Source: Neobacillus jeddahensis (GTDB lineage Bacteria; Bacillota; Bacilli; Bacillales; Cytobacillaceae). Taken from it: 64,000 nucleotides of DNA. The number at the start of each line of letters is the position of its first letter. Positions within the stretch are counted from its first letter, which is position 1. The stretch spans positions 1-64,000 of the forward strand of contig NZ_CCAS010000008.1 of the NCBI RefSeq assembly GCF_000612625.1. The letters are read 5' to 3'. A program made the translations under genes and the position numbers. The notes under the pieces were generated by a model. That model saw only the letters and a program-made list of their open reading frames with translations. It was not told the origin of the DNA and made no database searches. Positions 31,461-41,159 of this stretch are shown here, in pieces.

Positions 31461-31488
31461 AAAAAACAGCCCCACCAACGGAGCTGTT
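31461..31488 (-). terminator. Terminator of upp
   Basis: AACAGCCCC (31465-31473) pairs with GGAGCTGTT (31480-31488); followed on the minus strand by six T. Confidence 0.85.
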
Positions 31489-31498
31489 CATCATAAAA

Positions 31499-32155
<657 letters not shown>

Positions 32156-32224
32156 TCATGCATTCGTCTCATTTTACAGAAAAAAAAAGCAATGTTCAAC
32201 TCTTTGCCGGTTCCTTTTTTCAGA

Positions 32225-32250
32225 TTGACGAAGGGAGAGAATGTTATAAT
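32225..32250 (+). promoter_or_regulatory. Probable extended -10 promoter of the HAD gene
   Basis: TATAAT (32245-32250) preceded by TGT, with a TTGACG only 14 nt upstream. The extended -10 may compensate for poor -35 spacing. Confidence 0.45.
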
Positions 32251-32303
32251 AGCCTTAATGGAATAGTATGAATTTTCCTGAAACTAAACCAAGGAGTGTC
32301 GAG

Positions 32304-33098
32304 ATGTCCCATTATAAAGCTTTATTTTTAGATATTGATGGCACGATCATTCGTCCTGACGATACGATTGAGCACTCAACCAAGCAGGCAATCTTGGAAG
32401 TGCTTGACCGCGGAATGGAAGTCATCTTAACGACAGGCAGGCCGATTCATGAAATTAGGGAGCTCGCCGCGGAGTTGCAGGTCCAATCCTTTATCGGGTA
32501 CAACGGGGCTGCCGCCATTATTCAGGGTAAGCGCTGCTTCGAAAAGCCGCTCCCGCCCACACATGTAGAACAGGTATTAACGATTGCCGGCGCACATCAG
32601 CACGAACTTGCCCTTCACACCGGCACCGCGAACTACCTCACCTCCCTAGATTCCCCCGCTGCCCGAAGGTTTGTCACGAAATTCGCTTACCGGAAAAATG
32701 AACCACTTGCCCAGCGACGCGGTTCGACGGACGATGTCCTTGCCATGACGTTTATTAATATGAAGCCGGATGATGTTCACTTCTATGAGAGCGTGCCGAG
32801 CCTGATCCTATCGCAGGCAAATGTCGACGGGATGCAGCAATGCTTTGATGTGCTTCGTGACAATGTGAATAAAGGGACCGGGGTGAGCCTCGTTTTGGAG
32901 CATATGGGAATCGTGAAGGAAGAGGCAATTGCCTTTGGTGACGGCTTAAACGACAAGGAAATGCTCCAAAGTGTGGGCGAAAGCTTCGCGATGGGGAATG
33001 CCCATCCCGACCTGTTCGCCATTGCAAAAAATAAAACGACCGACGTCATGGAGAGCGGAATTTATCACGGCTTGCGGACGCTCGGTTTGGTGGAGTAA
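32304..33098 (+). CDS. HAD-superfamily phosphatase, Cof/YwpJ-like
   Basis: Cytosolic hydrolase of the Cof subfamily, probably acting on sugar phosphates or FMN-like substrates. The 264-residue product has motif I FLDIDGTII, motif II LTTGRP, the cap region (about 85-190) and motif III/IV in FGDGLNDKEML. Start at ATG 32304, with AAGGAG 7 nt upstream; the open frame from 32268 precedes that site. One of few plus-strand genes in this half, a single-gene unit ending in a shared terminator. Substrate cannot be predicted. Confidence 0.87.
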   Translation: MSHYKALFLDIDGTIIRPDDTIEHSTKQAILEVLDRGMEVILTTGRPIHEIRELAAELQVQSFIGYNGAAAIIQGKRCFEKPLPPTHVEQVLTIAGAHQHELALHTGTANYLTSLDSPAARRFVTKFAYRKNEPLAQRRGSTDDVLAMTFINMKPDDVHFYESVPSLILSQANVDGMQQCFDVLRDNVNKGTGVSLVLEHMGIVKEEAIAFGDGLNDKEMLQSVGESFAMGNAHPDLFAIAKNKTTDVMESGIYHGLRTLGLVE

Positions 33099-33113
33099 AG
33101 CTTTAACGCGCCG

Positions 33114-33126
33114 GGGGTCAGGCCCC
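33114..33126. repeat. GC-form hairpin repeat
   Basis: GGGGTCAGGCCCC 16 bp past the HAD gene stop; the third stem pair is G-C where most copies have T-A. Confidence 0.65.
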
Positions 33127-33141
33127 ATTAAATGGCCCCAT

Positions 33142-33178
33142 AAAAAAACAGCCTACTCCCACCAGCAGGCTGTTTTTT
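33142..33178. terminator. Bidirectional terminator
   Basis: AACAGCCT (33147-33154) pairs with AGGCTGTT (33167-33174), A run on the left and T run on the right. It ends both the HAD gene and the PTS operon. Confidence 0.88.
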
Positions 33179-33180
33179 CG

Positions 33181-33465
33181 TTATGCGAGAATTTGAGTTT
33201 TGATTTTTTCGAACATCGCGTCCTTGCCGATGCCCGTTAACAATGGGACGCCATCAATGACCTTACTTTTAATATTATCAGGGACAAGTGTTGTCGAGAC
33301 GATAATATCGTAGTCATCGATGCGACTGAGCTCCTCGCTGATCTTCGATTGGAATAGCTTCACTTTACTTTCGAGTCCATTTTCCGAAAGCCACGTTTTC
33401 ACCTTTCCCGTAACAATCGTTGACGTAGCAATCCCTGTTCCACACATAATCAATAGTTTTTTCAT
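33181..33465 (-). CDS. PTS galactitol-family EIIB component
   Basis: Phosphocarrier of a galactitol-type PTS. The 94-residue product carries the phosphocysteine loop LIMCGTGIATS (Cys8). Start at ATG 33465 (MKKLLIM), with AAGGGTGA upstream. Last gene of the operon; EIIA and EIIC lie upstream with the AraD-like gene in between, so the system has separate IIA, IIB and IIC chains. Confidence 0.9.
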   Translation of the reverse strand: MKKLLIMCGTGIATSTIVTGKVKTWLSENGLESKVKLFQSKISEELSRIDDYDIIVSTTLVPDNIKSKVIDGVPLLTGIGKDAMFEKIKTQILA

Positions 33466-33471
33466 CTGCAC

Positions 33472-34143
33472 TCACCCTTTTATCGTGTTTTTTTGCCCAT
33501 AGGACGTTTTGTAAAAATGGTTGCAAGCCGCAATCACGGACGAGCTGAGCGGCTCGATGTCCGGTTCATGCAAGGTCGCATAATGAGCATATTCTGCCGT
33601 TTCCTCTAAAATGACAGCCGCCTTCAAGGCGTGCTCAATATCCTTTCCAACGGTGAATACTCCATGACTGCGGAGTAATACGGCCGGTGAATCACCAAGA
33701 TGGTCAATAATTTGTTTTCCCACGTCCTCTTCACCGATTGCCGCAAAGTCTGAACACGGAACCCGCTCATTGAAGAGATTGGCGGCGGTAGTTGTGTAAG
33801 ACGGAATATCCAAACCGCGAATCGCGAAGCTAGTCGCAAACGGGGAATGGGTATGCACAATACTATGGATATCGTCGCGATGCTTATAGACGTACAAATG
33901 ACTAGCCGTGTCCACCGATGGCTTCAAATGGCCCTCGATGACCTTTCCGTCTAAATCGACGATCACCATATCATCCGGTGTCAAGGCGGCAAAATGAATG
34001 CCGCTTGGTTTAATGATAACGAGATTGCTCGCTGGGTCACGATAACTGACATTTCCACTCGTCCATTTGACAAGCTCCAGCTCCTTCAAGGCTTTATTGG
34101 CCTCACAAACAGCTTCCTTCCACTCTGTTAACAAGCGAATCAC
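33472..34143 (-). CDS. AraD-like L-ribulose-5-phosphate 4-epimerase / class II aldolase family
   Basis: Metal-dependent sugar-phosphate enzyme of 223 residues. Zinc histidines are in HTHS (97, 99) and RSHG (160); SGNVS and KPSG phosphate-binding motifs are present. Asp78 in KPSVDTASH and Tyr215 in YKTSYGQ correspond to catalytic residues of E. coli AraD and are absent from FucA, which favours the epimerase (AraD/UlaF/SgbE) branch over aldolases. It lacks the insert before the third histidine found in AraD. It lies between EIIC and EIIB of a galactitol-type PTS. Likely product D-xylulose 5-phosphate, if the substrate is L-ribulose 5-phosphate. Confidence 0.8.
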   Translation of the reverse strand: MIRLLTEWKEAVCEANKALKELELVKWTSGNVSYRDPASNLVIIKPSGIHFAALTPDDMVIVDLDGKVIEGHLKPSVDTASHLYVYKHRDDIHSIVHTHSPFATSFAIRGLDIPSYTTTAANLFNERVPCSDFAAIGEEDVGKQIIDHLGDSPAVLLRSHGVFTVGKDIEHALKAAVILEETAEYAHYATLHEPDIEPLSSSVIAACNHFYKTSYGQKNTIKG

Positions 34144-34167
34144 CTTCCCTTTTTTAAAAAATTTTGG

Positions 34168-34249
34168 CCTCGAGAAGCCATCGTCTCGAGGTCACAAGCC
34201 AATCCGTTGAGAAGGTTAACGTACAACCTTCCCGTTAGCTCGGCTTGTG
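34168..34249. repeat. Structured intercistronic element in the PTS operon
   Basis: Hairpin CCTCGAGA/TCTCGAGG (34168-34191), then an outer stem CACAAGCC/GGCTTGTG (34193-34249) enclosing AAGGTT/AACCTT. It resembles the element at about 58920-58985 (CTCGGGGTCATAAGCC). Confidence 0.55.
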
Positions 34250-34308
34250 CTTGATTACTTAAAACGATCACTTTCGGCTCGCATTAAGAGAAATTAAGTC
34301 GATAGACA

Positions 34309-34320
34309 GGTGCCTGACGC
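34309..34320. repeat. Degenerate hairpin repeat
   Basis: GGTGCCTGACGC, the family form with a decayed right arm, just past the EIIC stop. Confidence 0.4.
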
Positions 34321-34325
34321 TTTTC

Positions 34326-35684
34326 TTATAGACTGGCTCCTTGATCCTTGCCAAGCTTCGCCTCACGCTTTGGTTTGATTTTATTCAAATAAATCAAGCC
34401 GGCGAAGGCGATCACGCCGATAATTGTAATTCCGCCCCAACTGAGAATCTTCGCCAAGCCGACAAAGATAAACGTCGTCCATACCGCCCCATCGACAAGG
34501 GCAGAAATACTGGAGTTCCCGGCCATATCAAACTTCGCTGCTAACGCAGAATCGGTGATTAATGGGGCTGCCCAGGAAGCGATTAACAATCCGACCGCCA
34601 TATAAATCGTCCCGGCGACCACAGTTCGAATGATATTCCCCCGGAACACTGGTGTCATCAAACAGACTAAGAACGGAATCGTCGCCAAATCCCCGAAAGG
34701 CAAAACTTTATTTCCCGGTAATATTACCGCTAAAAACAACGTGATCGGCACAATGATTAGCGATGCCGACAAAACAGCCGGGTGCCCAACAGAAAGAGCA
34801 CTGTCCATCCCGATATAGAGATCGCGGCCTGGCATACGTTTTCTGACAAAATCACTAGCAGCTTCCGAAATCGGCGAAAGCCCTTCCATTAATAACGAAA
34901 CCATTCGCGGCATTAACATCATCACGGCTCCTGTTTGCACAGCAAGCTGCATGATTTCCGAGACATTGTAGCCAGCGAGAAACCCGATGACAATTCCGAT
35001 TAACACACCCATGACGGTCGAATCGCCGAAAATCCCAATTCGTTTTTGGATCGATTCAGGGTCCGCCTCTAATTTATTGAAGCCGGGGATTCGGTCAAAT
35101 ACCCAATTCAACGGTTTCGCAACCAAATAGGAGGGTGCCGACGCCCCGTGTGGGAACGTGATATTGGTAAAGCCGTAAAACTTACTAATATCCTTAGCAA
35201 TTAAATCCCCTAGGAAGAAAATAACGACTAAGTGAATCGCAATCGTATACAAGCCGAGGGCAAAATTCCCGGTCAGGGCGTAGACGAGCGAGCCGGTAAA
35301 GGCGCAGTGCCAGTAATCCCAAATATCGACGTCCAGAGTCTTTGTCAAACCGGCGAGCAACAGGACAACGTTGATACCAATCCCAAGTGGAATCGCCAAA
35401 CTTCCTAGGGCCGTCCCGTAGGAAATGGCGGCAGCGGCAGGCCAACCGACATCAATCGTCCCAAGCTGGAAGCCAAAGTTATCGACCATCGCCTTGGCAG
35501 CCGGTCCTAAGCTATTCGTTAACAAGCCGATGACCAGGTTCAACCCAACGAAACCAATCCCTACCGTTAAGCCGGCTTTAAAGGCCTTACTTGGCTTGGT
35601 CCCCAAAATAATCCCGAAGATAAACAAGAGAATTGGCAGCATGACACTTGCACCAAGATCGACGAACCATTGTAAAACTGACAT
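34326..35684 (-). CDS. PTS galactitol-family EIIC permease
   Basis: Sugar-translocating membrane subunit of 452 residues with about ten helices. It matches E. coli GatC along most of its length: GLTVGIGFVGLNLVIGL, LGPAAKAMVDNF, DVDIWDYWH, SVGHPAVLSASLI and PGNKVLPFGDLATI are near-counterparts. Substrates of this family include galactitol and other alditols or ketoses; the exact one is not evident. It lies 68 bp after EIIA, and 182 bp of structured sequence precede the AraD-like gene. Confidence 0.92.
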   Translation of the reverse strand: MSVLQWFVDLGASVMLPILLFIFGIILGTKPSKAFKAGLTVGIGFVGLNLVIGLLTNSLGPAAKAMVDNFGFQLGTIDVGWPAAAAISYGTALGSLAIPLGIGINVVLLLAGLTKTLDVDIWDYWHCAFTGSLVYALTGNFALGLYTIAIHLVVIFFLGDLIAKDISKFYGFTNITFPHGASAPSYLVAKPLNWVFDRIPGFNKLEADPESIQKRIGIFGDSTVMGVLIGIVIGFLAGYNVSEIMQLAVQTGAVMMLMPRMVSLLMEGLSPISEAASDFVRKRMPGRDLYIGMDSALSVGHPAVLSASLIIVPITLFLAVILPGNKVLPFGDLATIPFLVCLMTPVFRGNIIRTVVAGTIYMAVGLLIASWAAPLITDSALAAKFDMAGNSSISALVDGAVWTTFIFVGLAKILSWGGITIIGVIAFAGLIYLNKIKPKREAKLGKDQGASL

Positions 35685-35752
35685 GTAAAGTCCTCCTTTT
35701 TCTATAAAGAATTTTGATTTCGAGAATGGTCCAGCTCCAGAAGCCCGGAGAA

Positions 35753-36205
35753 TTATTCCAGCCCCGCCTTGTTTAATAAGGCATCTAAGTCGGCTTGATT
35801 TTTACAGGCGGCAAATTCCATCAATAATGCCCGGTCTTGAAAAATTTCCATTAAGCGCTGCAGCATCGTTAGTTGATCCTCCGCTTTTTTTAAGGCAAGC
35901 ATGAAAATCAACGACACATCAATCTCACCGCCACTTCCCATCATTTGGAATTTAACAGGGTTTTTTAACGAGGCAAAAGCGATTTGTGGTGTAATGACCA
36001 TATCGGCATCCGTATGGGGAATCGCGATGCCATAGGGCTCGACGGCTAATCCCGTGGGAAAGCTTTCCTCGCGTGCAACAATTCCGTCATGAAACGAAGC
36101 GGAAACGAGTTCGGCGGCGTATAGGGATTCAGCCATTTTCCTCAGTGCCTCTTGGCGATCACTTGCTTCTAACTCAAAAAAGGTAATTTTTCGATCGAAA
36201 AACAT
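35753..36205 (-). CDS. PTS fructose/galactitol-type EIIA component
   Basis: Phosphocarrier of the PTS-EIIA-2 family, 150 residues, with the phosphorylated histidine in YGIAIPHTDAD (His64). Start at ATG 36205 (MFFDRK), with TAGGAGGA upstream; the frame to 36235 overlaps the regulator gene and is unlikely. It follows the PRD regulator, so the same phosphorelay probably modifies both. Confidence 0.9.
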   Translation of the reverse strand: MFFDRKITFFELEASDRQEALRKMAESLYAAELVSASFHDGIVAREESFPTGLAVEPYGIAIPHTDADMVITPQIAFASLKNPVKFQMMGSGGEIDVSLIFMLALKKAEDQLTMLQRLMEIFQDRALLMEFAACKNQADLDALLNKAGLE

Positions 36206-36224
36206 GGTAGTTCCTCCTAACAAT

Positions 36225-38267
36225 TCAATATCCATTGATGATCAACCACGCTTCAGACACATCCTTCGAGTCTAGCAATTTGGAAATCTTGTGATCGTCT
36301 TCAGCGAGCTCGACTAACTGCGATAACGCCTTTAAATGGCGGTTTTGATTATAAATGGCGAGTGGCGTGACAATGGATACCTTATGTCCGTTTGCAAACG
36401 CAACCGGATTTTTTAAAATAAGCATGGCAAAGGCATCGGCCAGGACGCCCTTTTCCGGCGCGGCATGCGGAATCGCCATCTGACGACCTATAAAACTATA
36501 CACATGCTGATGATTGTTTTCCTCGACGAGCGTTGTCACATAGTCCGGCTTGATAATCTTGCTTGTCAACAACGGCTCACAGGCAATCGCAATCGCCTCC
36601 TGCCACGTATCGACGCGATCGCGGATTTGGATGAACTCTCTCGGTAGAAATTGTTTCAACCCATATATGACGGGTTTCGGCTCCTTGGGTTCCTTTTTCT
36701 GGCCCGCTTGAAACAGCTTCGACAACGAGGTGAGCAGGGCCATTTCATCGGTGACGATAGCATTTTCCTTAATGGTAGCGATTAAGCGACTAATGTTAAT
36801 CGTGGCATAGCTATCCTTGTCGACGGTGGTAATCACCCGCCTCCTCAGTGCCTCTTTTTCGCTTATCGTCATGAGGGGGTTAATTAAATAATGCGGCTTC
36901 TCTGATTGAATCGGAATCGTACTAAAGACAATATCATGCTCAAGCGGATCGGTCTGAAACTGTCTTAATGACAGGCTTTCGGCAAAATAAAATTCTGGAA
37001 ATAGTTCCTTTAGCGTTTGCTGCATGATTTTTGAAATGGTTAAACCATTCGTACAAACCACCACGGCGCGTTTCTTTTTGTGAAGGTCTTCGCCTTGTTT
37101 GATGAGCTGTCCAGCCAGGAACATCGTGATAAAAGCAATTTCCCCTGCTGGGAAGGTCTCGCCAATTAGCTCCTCAAGCGGACCAATCGAGGCTGCGGCC
37201 ATTTCGTGCAGGTCAATATATTCCTCAATCATTTTCATCGAGTATTGATCCTTCAGGGTGAGATGATATTTGATTCGATAATAGGCAGGGCGCATATGGA
37301 GCAGTAATTTGTTCAAAATCTCCTCTTTGTCGACAATGAAGATGCATGATTTTTTTTCAAAAAGGTGAAGCATCTTGCTGATGGCATGCTTTAGTTCTTG
37401 AATGCGTTCATCGGTGAGGATATCCGCTGCGCGCACATTGGATGTCAATAACTGCAGGGTGAGCCAGATTCTTTCGGTGATGGGTATTTCCATGTTTTCC
37501 TTTAGGAGCAGCTTAGAGGCCAAATATTCTTCGGTGTCGGCCAGTTCATCGACGCTAATATGAAAGTCAGCGTTAAGGAAATGTCCTTGTTCGATTCTAA
37601 TAAAAATAAGTTCAATAATGTAGGGCAAGCTTTCGTAGCTTTCGTCAGTTAAATGGATATTGAGCGATGCTTCTATCGATTTGACCTTTTCCTTCATCAG
37701 TGCGATAGTAAGCTGTAGAAATTTCTCGAAATACTTATAACCATTGAAAAAGTTAAGAACGGATTTGACGACCTCGATCAGCAGCTTGCGGATTTGGAAC
37801 TCATCGCCGATGATGTCATAGCCATCGGCGCGCGAATAGGAGATGGTCAGACCGTAGTTCTTAATGAATTCGGTCGCTTCCTTGATATCGCTGATCCCCG
37901 TGTTTTTGCTGACATGGAGAAGGTCGATAATATGAAACAGAGAGATTTCTTCTTTTTTGCCAAGTAAGTATAATATAAGTAAGAGTGCTCGTTCCTTTTC
38001 GGTCGGGATGTACGTTTCGATGTGATCGGTTGTCGTCCTTCCCTCAGAAAAATGTTCAAAGATATTTTTATCAATAATAAAATTTCCGTTGCGGCTTTTC
38101 GTAATCGGCAATAGGTTTTTCGTTTGTAACCATTGATTGATTTTTTCAATCGAATAGCCAACTTGGCGTCGACTAAGGTTAAATTTATCTTCTAGTTCCT
38201 TATTTTTTATTTGCGGAGTCCGGATCAATTCGTTTAACAAATTGACACTGCGATCATCAAGGAACAT
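36225..38267 (-). CDS. BglG/MtlR-type transcription activator with PRD and EII-like domains
   Basis: Regulator of the adjoining PTS operon, 680 residues. Order: two N-terminal helix-turn-helix domains (about 1-160), two PRD domains (about 190-400), an EIIB-like domain with RAVVVCTNGLTISKIM (Cys about 401), and a C-terminal EIIA-like domain with RQMAIPHAAPE. This is the MtlR/LicR architecture of activators whose activity is set by PTS phosphorylation. AAGGAGG precedes ATG 38267. Its promoter has a perfect cre site over the -35. Confidence 0.9.
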   Translation of the reverse strand: MFLDDRSVNLLNELIRTPQIKNKELEDKFNLSRRQVGYSIEKINQWLQTKNLLPITKSRNGNFIIDKNIFEHFSEGRTTTDHIETYIPTEKERALLLILYLLGKKEEISLFHIIDLLHVSKNTGISDIKEATEFIKNYGLTISYSRADGYDIIGDEFQIRKLLIEVVKSVLNFFNGYKYFEKFLQLTIALMKEKVKSIEASLNIHLTDESYESLPYIIELIFIRIEQGHFLNADFHISVDELADTEEYLASKLLLKENMEIPITERIWLTLQLLTSNVRAADILTDERIQELKHAISKMLHLFEKKSCIFIVDKEEILNKLLLHMRPAYYRIKYHLTLKDQYSMKMIEEYIDLHEMAAASIGPLEELIGETFPAGEIAFITMFLAGQLIKQGEDLHKKKRAVVVCTNGLTISKIMQQTLKELFPEFYFAESLSLRQFQTDPLEHDIVFSTIPIQSEKPHYLINPLMTISEKEALRRRVITTVDKDSYATINISRLIATIKENAIVTDEMALLTSLSKLFQAGQKKEPKEPKPVIYGLKQFLPREFIQIRDRVDTWQEAIAIACEPLLTSKIIKPDYVTTLVEENNHQHVYSFIGRQMAIPHAAPEKGVLADAFAMLILKNPVAFANGHKVSIVTPLAIYNQNRHLKALSQLVELAEDDHKISKLLDSKDVSEAWLIINGY

Positions 38268-38290
38268 CCCTACAACCTCCTTCTGGTTCT

Positions 38291-38320
38291 ATTATATTTG
38301 AAATGTTATGAATTTTGTAA
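38291..38320 (-). promoter_or_regulatory. Sigma-A promoter of the PTS operon
   Basis: Minus strand TTACAA (38315-38320), 18-nt spacer, TATAAT (38291-38296), about 24 bp before the regulator ATG. Confidence 0.65.
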
Positions 38321-38329
38321 CCGTTTTCA
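38316..38329 (-). promoter_or_regulatory. CcpA cre site of the PTS operon
   Basis: TGAAAACGGTTACA fits the cre consensus TGWAANCGNTNWCA at every position and overlaps the -35, predicting repression by CcpA when preferred sugars are present. Confidence 0.8.
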
Positions 38330-38516
38330 TACCAACTTTTTACCTATAGGAAGCCCCGTTTGTGTGCAAGTTTGTACTGAATTCTCCTTTTACTTATTTT
38401 TACATTTGTTCTTATTGATAACATTTGTAACTAACGTAATACAAACTATGTGTTTCGTCAATATATTATAGGAATTTTCCGAATATTTTAACGTGGGATA
38501 TTTTGTACTTTCTAAC

Positions 38517-38551
38517 GAAAAAATCGACCCTTCGTGATGAAAGGTCGATTT
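38517..38551 (-). terminator. Terminator of glyA
   Basis: AAATCGACC (38521-38529) pairs with GGTCGATTT (38543-38551), with an A run to the left that is a T run in the glyA transcript. Confidence 0.85.
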
Positions 38552-38559
38552 TTTATCTA

Positions 38560-39801
38560 TTAATATTCTGGATATAGGGTGAATTTATTTGTTAAGGCTT
38601 CAACTCGTGCACGCGCTTCGTCTAGCTTTGCTTCGTCTTCATGGTTTTTCAACGTGAAGGCGATCAGCGCGGCGATTTCGTCCATGTCCTCTAGACCAAA
38701 GCCACGGCTTGTTACGGCTGCTGTCCCGATGCGAATTCCGCTTGTCACAAATGGACTTTGCGGATCGAATGGAATCGTGTTTTTATTAACGGTAATACCG
38801 ATTTCGTCCAATACTTTTTCGGCTACCTTACCAGTTAAGCCTAGATTCTGGACATCGATGAGCAGCAAGTGGTTGTCCGTTCCGTCAGAAACAAGCTTGA
38901 TGCCTTCTTTTTGCAAGCTTTCCCCTAAACGCTTGGCATTGGCGATAATGTTGCCAGCATATTCTTTGAAGCTTGGCTGCAATGCTTCGCCGAAGGCAAC
39001 GGCTTTGGCTGCGATGACGTGCATTAACGGACCGCCTTGGATGCCAGGGAAGATAGATTTATCAATTTTCTTGCCGAATTCCTCTTTGCAAAGGATCATC
39101 CCGCCACGTGGACCACGTAAGGTTTTATGTGTAGTAGTCGTAACAAAATCAGCGTATGGCACTGGGTTTGGATGCAGGCCGGCTGCAACGAGTCCAGCGA
39201 TATGCGCCATATCGACCATGAGGTAGGCGCCCACTTCATCAGCAATCTCGCGGAATTTGGCGAAGTCAATTTCGCGTGGGTAAGCACTCGCCCCGGCGAC
39301 AATCAACTTTGGCTTGTGCGCAAGGGCCTTTTCACGTACATCTTCATAGTTGATGCGGTGTGTGTGTTCATCGACACCGTATTCAACGAAGTTATATTGG
39401 ATCCCACTGAAGTTGACTGGGCTTCCGTGTGTTAAGTGACCACCGTGTGAGAGGTTCATCCCTAGAACGGTGTCGCCTTGTTCAAGGATGGTGAAGTAAA
39501 CGGCCATATTGGCTTGGGCCCCTGAATGCGGCTGAACGTTCACATATTCCGCACCGAAGATTTCCTTTGCGCGCTCACGTGCGAGGTCTTCGACGATATC
39601 GACATATTCACAGCCGCCATAGTAACGGCGTCCAGGGTATCCTTCGGCATACTTATTGGTTAGTACAGATCCTTGGGCCTCCATGACCGCTTCACTGACA
39701 AAGTTTTCTGAGGCTATTAATTCAATTTTGGAGCGCTGACGCCCTAATTCTTGTTGAATCGCTTGAAAAACCTGCTCATCCGCTTGTGACAAATGCTTCA
39801 T
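38560..39801 (-). CDS. glyA: Serine hydroxymethyltransferase
   Basis: PLP enzyme interconverting serine and glycine with tetrahydrofolate, supplying one-carbon units. The 413-residue product has the PLP-lysine motif [15 protein letters not shown] and typical [14 protein letters not shown] and [13 protein letters not shown] stretches. A GGGGGAT site precedes the ATG. Flanking genes ywlG and upp match the Bacillus order, except for the PTS insertion on the upp side. Confidence 0.98.
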   Translation of the reverse strand: MKHLSQADEQVFQAIQQELGRQRSKIELIASENFVSEAVMEAQGSVLTNKYAEGYPGRRYYGGCEYVDIVEDLARERAKEIFGAEYVNVQPHSGAQANMAVYFTILEQGDTVLGMNLSHGGHLTHGSPVNFSGIQYNFVEYGVDEHTHRINYEDVREKALAHKPKLIVAGASAYPREIDFAKFREIADEVGAYLMVDMAHIAGLVAAGLHPNPVPYADFVTTTTHKTLRGPRGGMILCKEEFGKKIDKSIFPGIQGGPLMHVIAAKAVAFGEALQPSFKEYAGNIIANAKRLGESLQKEGIKLVSDGTDNHLLLIDVQNLGLTGKVAEKVLDEIGITVNKNTIPFDPQSPFVTSGIRIGTAAVTSRGFGLEDMDEIAALIAFTLKNHEDEAKLDEARARVEALTNKFTLYPEY

Positions 39802-39942
39802 CCTAAATCCCCCTTTTATGTATAAACCAGAAACCGTTAGAAAATTCCTTCTTTATTTTAGCACGTTTTCCCCTCAAGGGAAGTCCCATTTTACCTAAAC
39901 CACCCTTGTTAACCACTTAATCATAGAGAATACCTAACAAAT

Positions 39943-40001
39943 GGTGTCACACCATTTCCAACCTATTGACAGGGAGTACCTGCTAAATGGTGTCAGGCAC
40001 C
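39943..40001. repeat. Pair of hairpin repeats between glyA and ywlG
   Basis: GGTGTCACACC (39943-39953, lacking the central GG) and exact GGTGTCAGGCACC (39989-40001), same orientation, 46 bp apart. Confidence 0.7.
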
Positions 40002-40006
40002 AAACT

Positions 40007-40570
40007 TTAGCAGCTTCTGTTTTCTTTGGTTGGTTCGTAGATGGCTCGGGCGCCGCCGATTAGTTTTGGGCGCGCTTTTGCTAAGGTGACGTAGGCATGT
40101 CCGACGTTTTTTTGTTTGACGCGAATAGGCACGGCGACATGTTTTAGGTGCATCCCAATCAACGTATGGCCAATATCGATTCCTGCGTCTGCTTTTACGA
40201 ATTCAACGACGGCTGCCTCGTTTAGGTTTGCAAACGCATAGGTGGCCATGGCTCCGCCGGCTGTCCGGACCGGAACAACGGTAACCTCCTCCAACCCGCG
40301 GGCATCCGCAACGGAGCGTTCGACAACCAACGCTCGATTTAAATGTTCACAGCATTGGAAGGCGAGCTGAATCCCTGTTTCTGCTTGAAGCTTGCTCAAT
40401 ACACGGAAAATCATTTCTGCAACGTCCACGGTGCCAGAGGTGCCAATTCGTTCACCGATGACCTCGCTTGTACTGCAGCCAACGACCAGCAGCAGCCCCG
40501 GCTTCAATCCGACCTGGTCTTTGAATTCAGTTACGATTGCTTCTAGTTCCTTTTCCCATTCGTGAATCAT
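40007..40570 (-). CDS. ywlG: YwlG family protein (TIGR01440)
   Basis: Conserved Firmicutes protein of unknown function, 187 residues, between rpiB and glyA as in B. subtilis. It is soluble, with a glycine-rich [19 protein letters not shown] near the start and [20 protein letters not shown] later. No catalytic assignment is justified. The stop lies 6 bp from a hairpin repeat. Confidence 0.9.
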   Translation of the reverse strand: MIHEWEKELEAIVTEFKDQVGLKPGLLLVVGCSTSEVIGERIGTSGTVDVAEMIFRVLSKLQAETGIQLAFQCCEHLNRALVVERSVADARGLEEVTVVPVRTAGGAMATYAFANLNEAAVVEFVKADAGIDIGHTLIGMHLKHVAVPIRVKQKNVGHAYVTLAKARPKLIGGARAIYEPTKENRSC

Positions 40571-40634
40571 CCGTCTCGACCTTTCTATTAACAGTGATCT
40601 ATTGATTGTTTGTTAATGCAGGTTGCTTCCATTC

Positions 40635-41081
40635 CTATAGATGTTTGTTTTCGTATTCAGTGATTTTTCCAATTCGGTTGGCATGACGGCCGCCTTCAAA
40701 CTCTCCAGTCAGCCAGATTTCAGCGATATCGCGGGCTAATCCAGGGCCAATCACGCGCTCACCCATAGCAAGCATGTTGGAATCATTATGGGCGCGCGTT
40801 GCTTTCGCGCTAAAGGTATCATGCACGAGCGCACAGCGGATGCCCTTCACTTTGTTCGCAGCAATACTCATCCCAATACCTGTTCCACAAATCAAAATCC
40901 CTCGATCAAACTCACCACTCGCTACCTTTTCAGCGACAGGCAGGGCGTAATCTGGAAAATCCACTGACGTCTCACAGTCACAGCCGAAATCGACATACTC
41001 CATTTTTAATTCCTCTAGCAATTTGGCAATTTCCTTACGAATATGGATGCCACCATGATCTGATGCTAATGCTACTTTCAT
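40635..41081 (-). CDS. rpiB: Ribose-5-phosphate isomerase B
   Basis: Interconverts ribose 5-phosphate and ribulose 5-phosphate. The 148-residue product has ALASDHGG, the catalytic cysteine in GILICGTGIGMSIAANK (Cys65) and HDTFSAKATRAHNDSNML. Start at ATG 41081 (MKVALA), with GGAGG 8 nt upstream; the longer frame to 41114 is not needed. Confidence 0.96.
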   Translation of the reverse strand: MKVALASDHGGIHIRKEIAKLLEELKMEYVDFGCDCETSVDFPDYALPVAEKVASGEFDRGILICGTGIGMSIAANKVKGIRCALVHDTFSAKATRAHNDSNMLAMGERVIGPGLARDIAEIWLTGEFEGGRHANRIGKITEYENKHL

Positions 41082-41159
41082 GAAAAAATCCTCCATTTCT
41101 ATTCCAAAGTACATACTGCTTTCATTTTGACATACTACCTATCGAATATAAAGGTTCCA

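Larger units (their letters stand above)
30973..31498. other. Intergenic region with a tandem 164-bp duplication
   Basis: Mostly filled by the duplication at 31102-31430, then the upp terminator. No gene is supported; the largest peptide readable in the duplicated part is about 23 codons. Confidence 0.75.

Noticed and set aside
33472-34143. L-fuculose-1-phosphate aldolase assignment
   Set aside because: The AraD-like aspartate (KPSVDTASH) and terminal tyrosine (SYGQ) favour the epimerase branch, so the family was left open with epimerase preferred.
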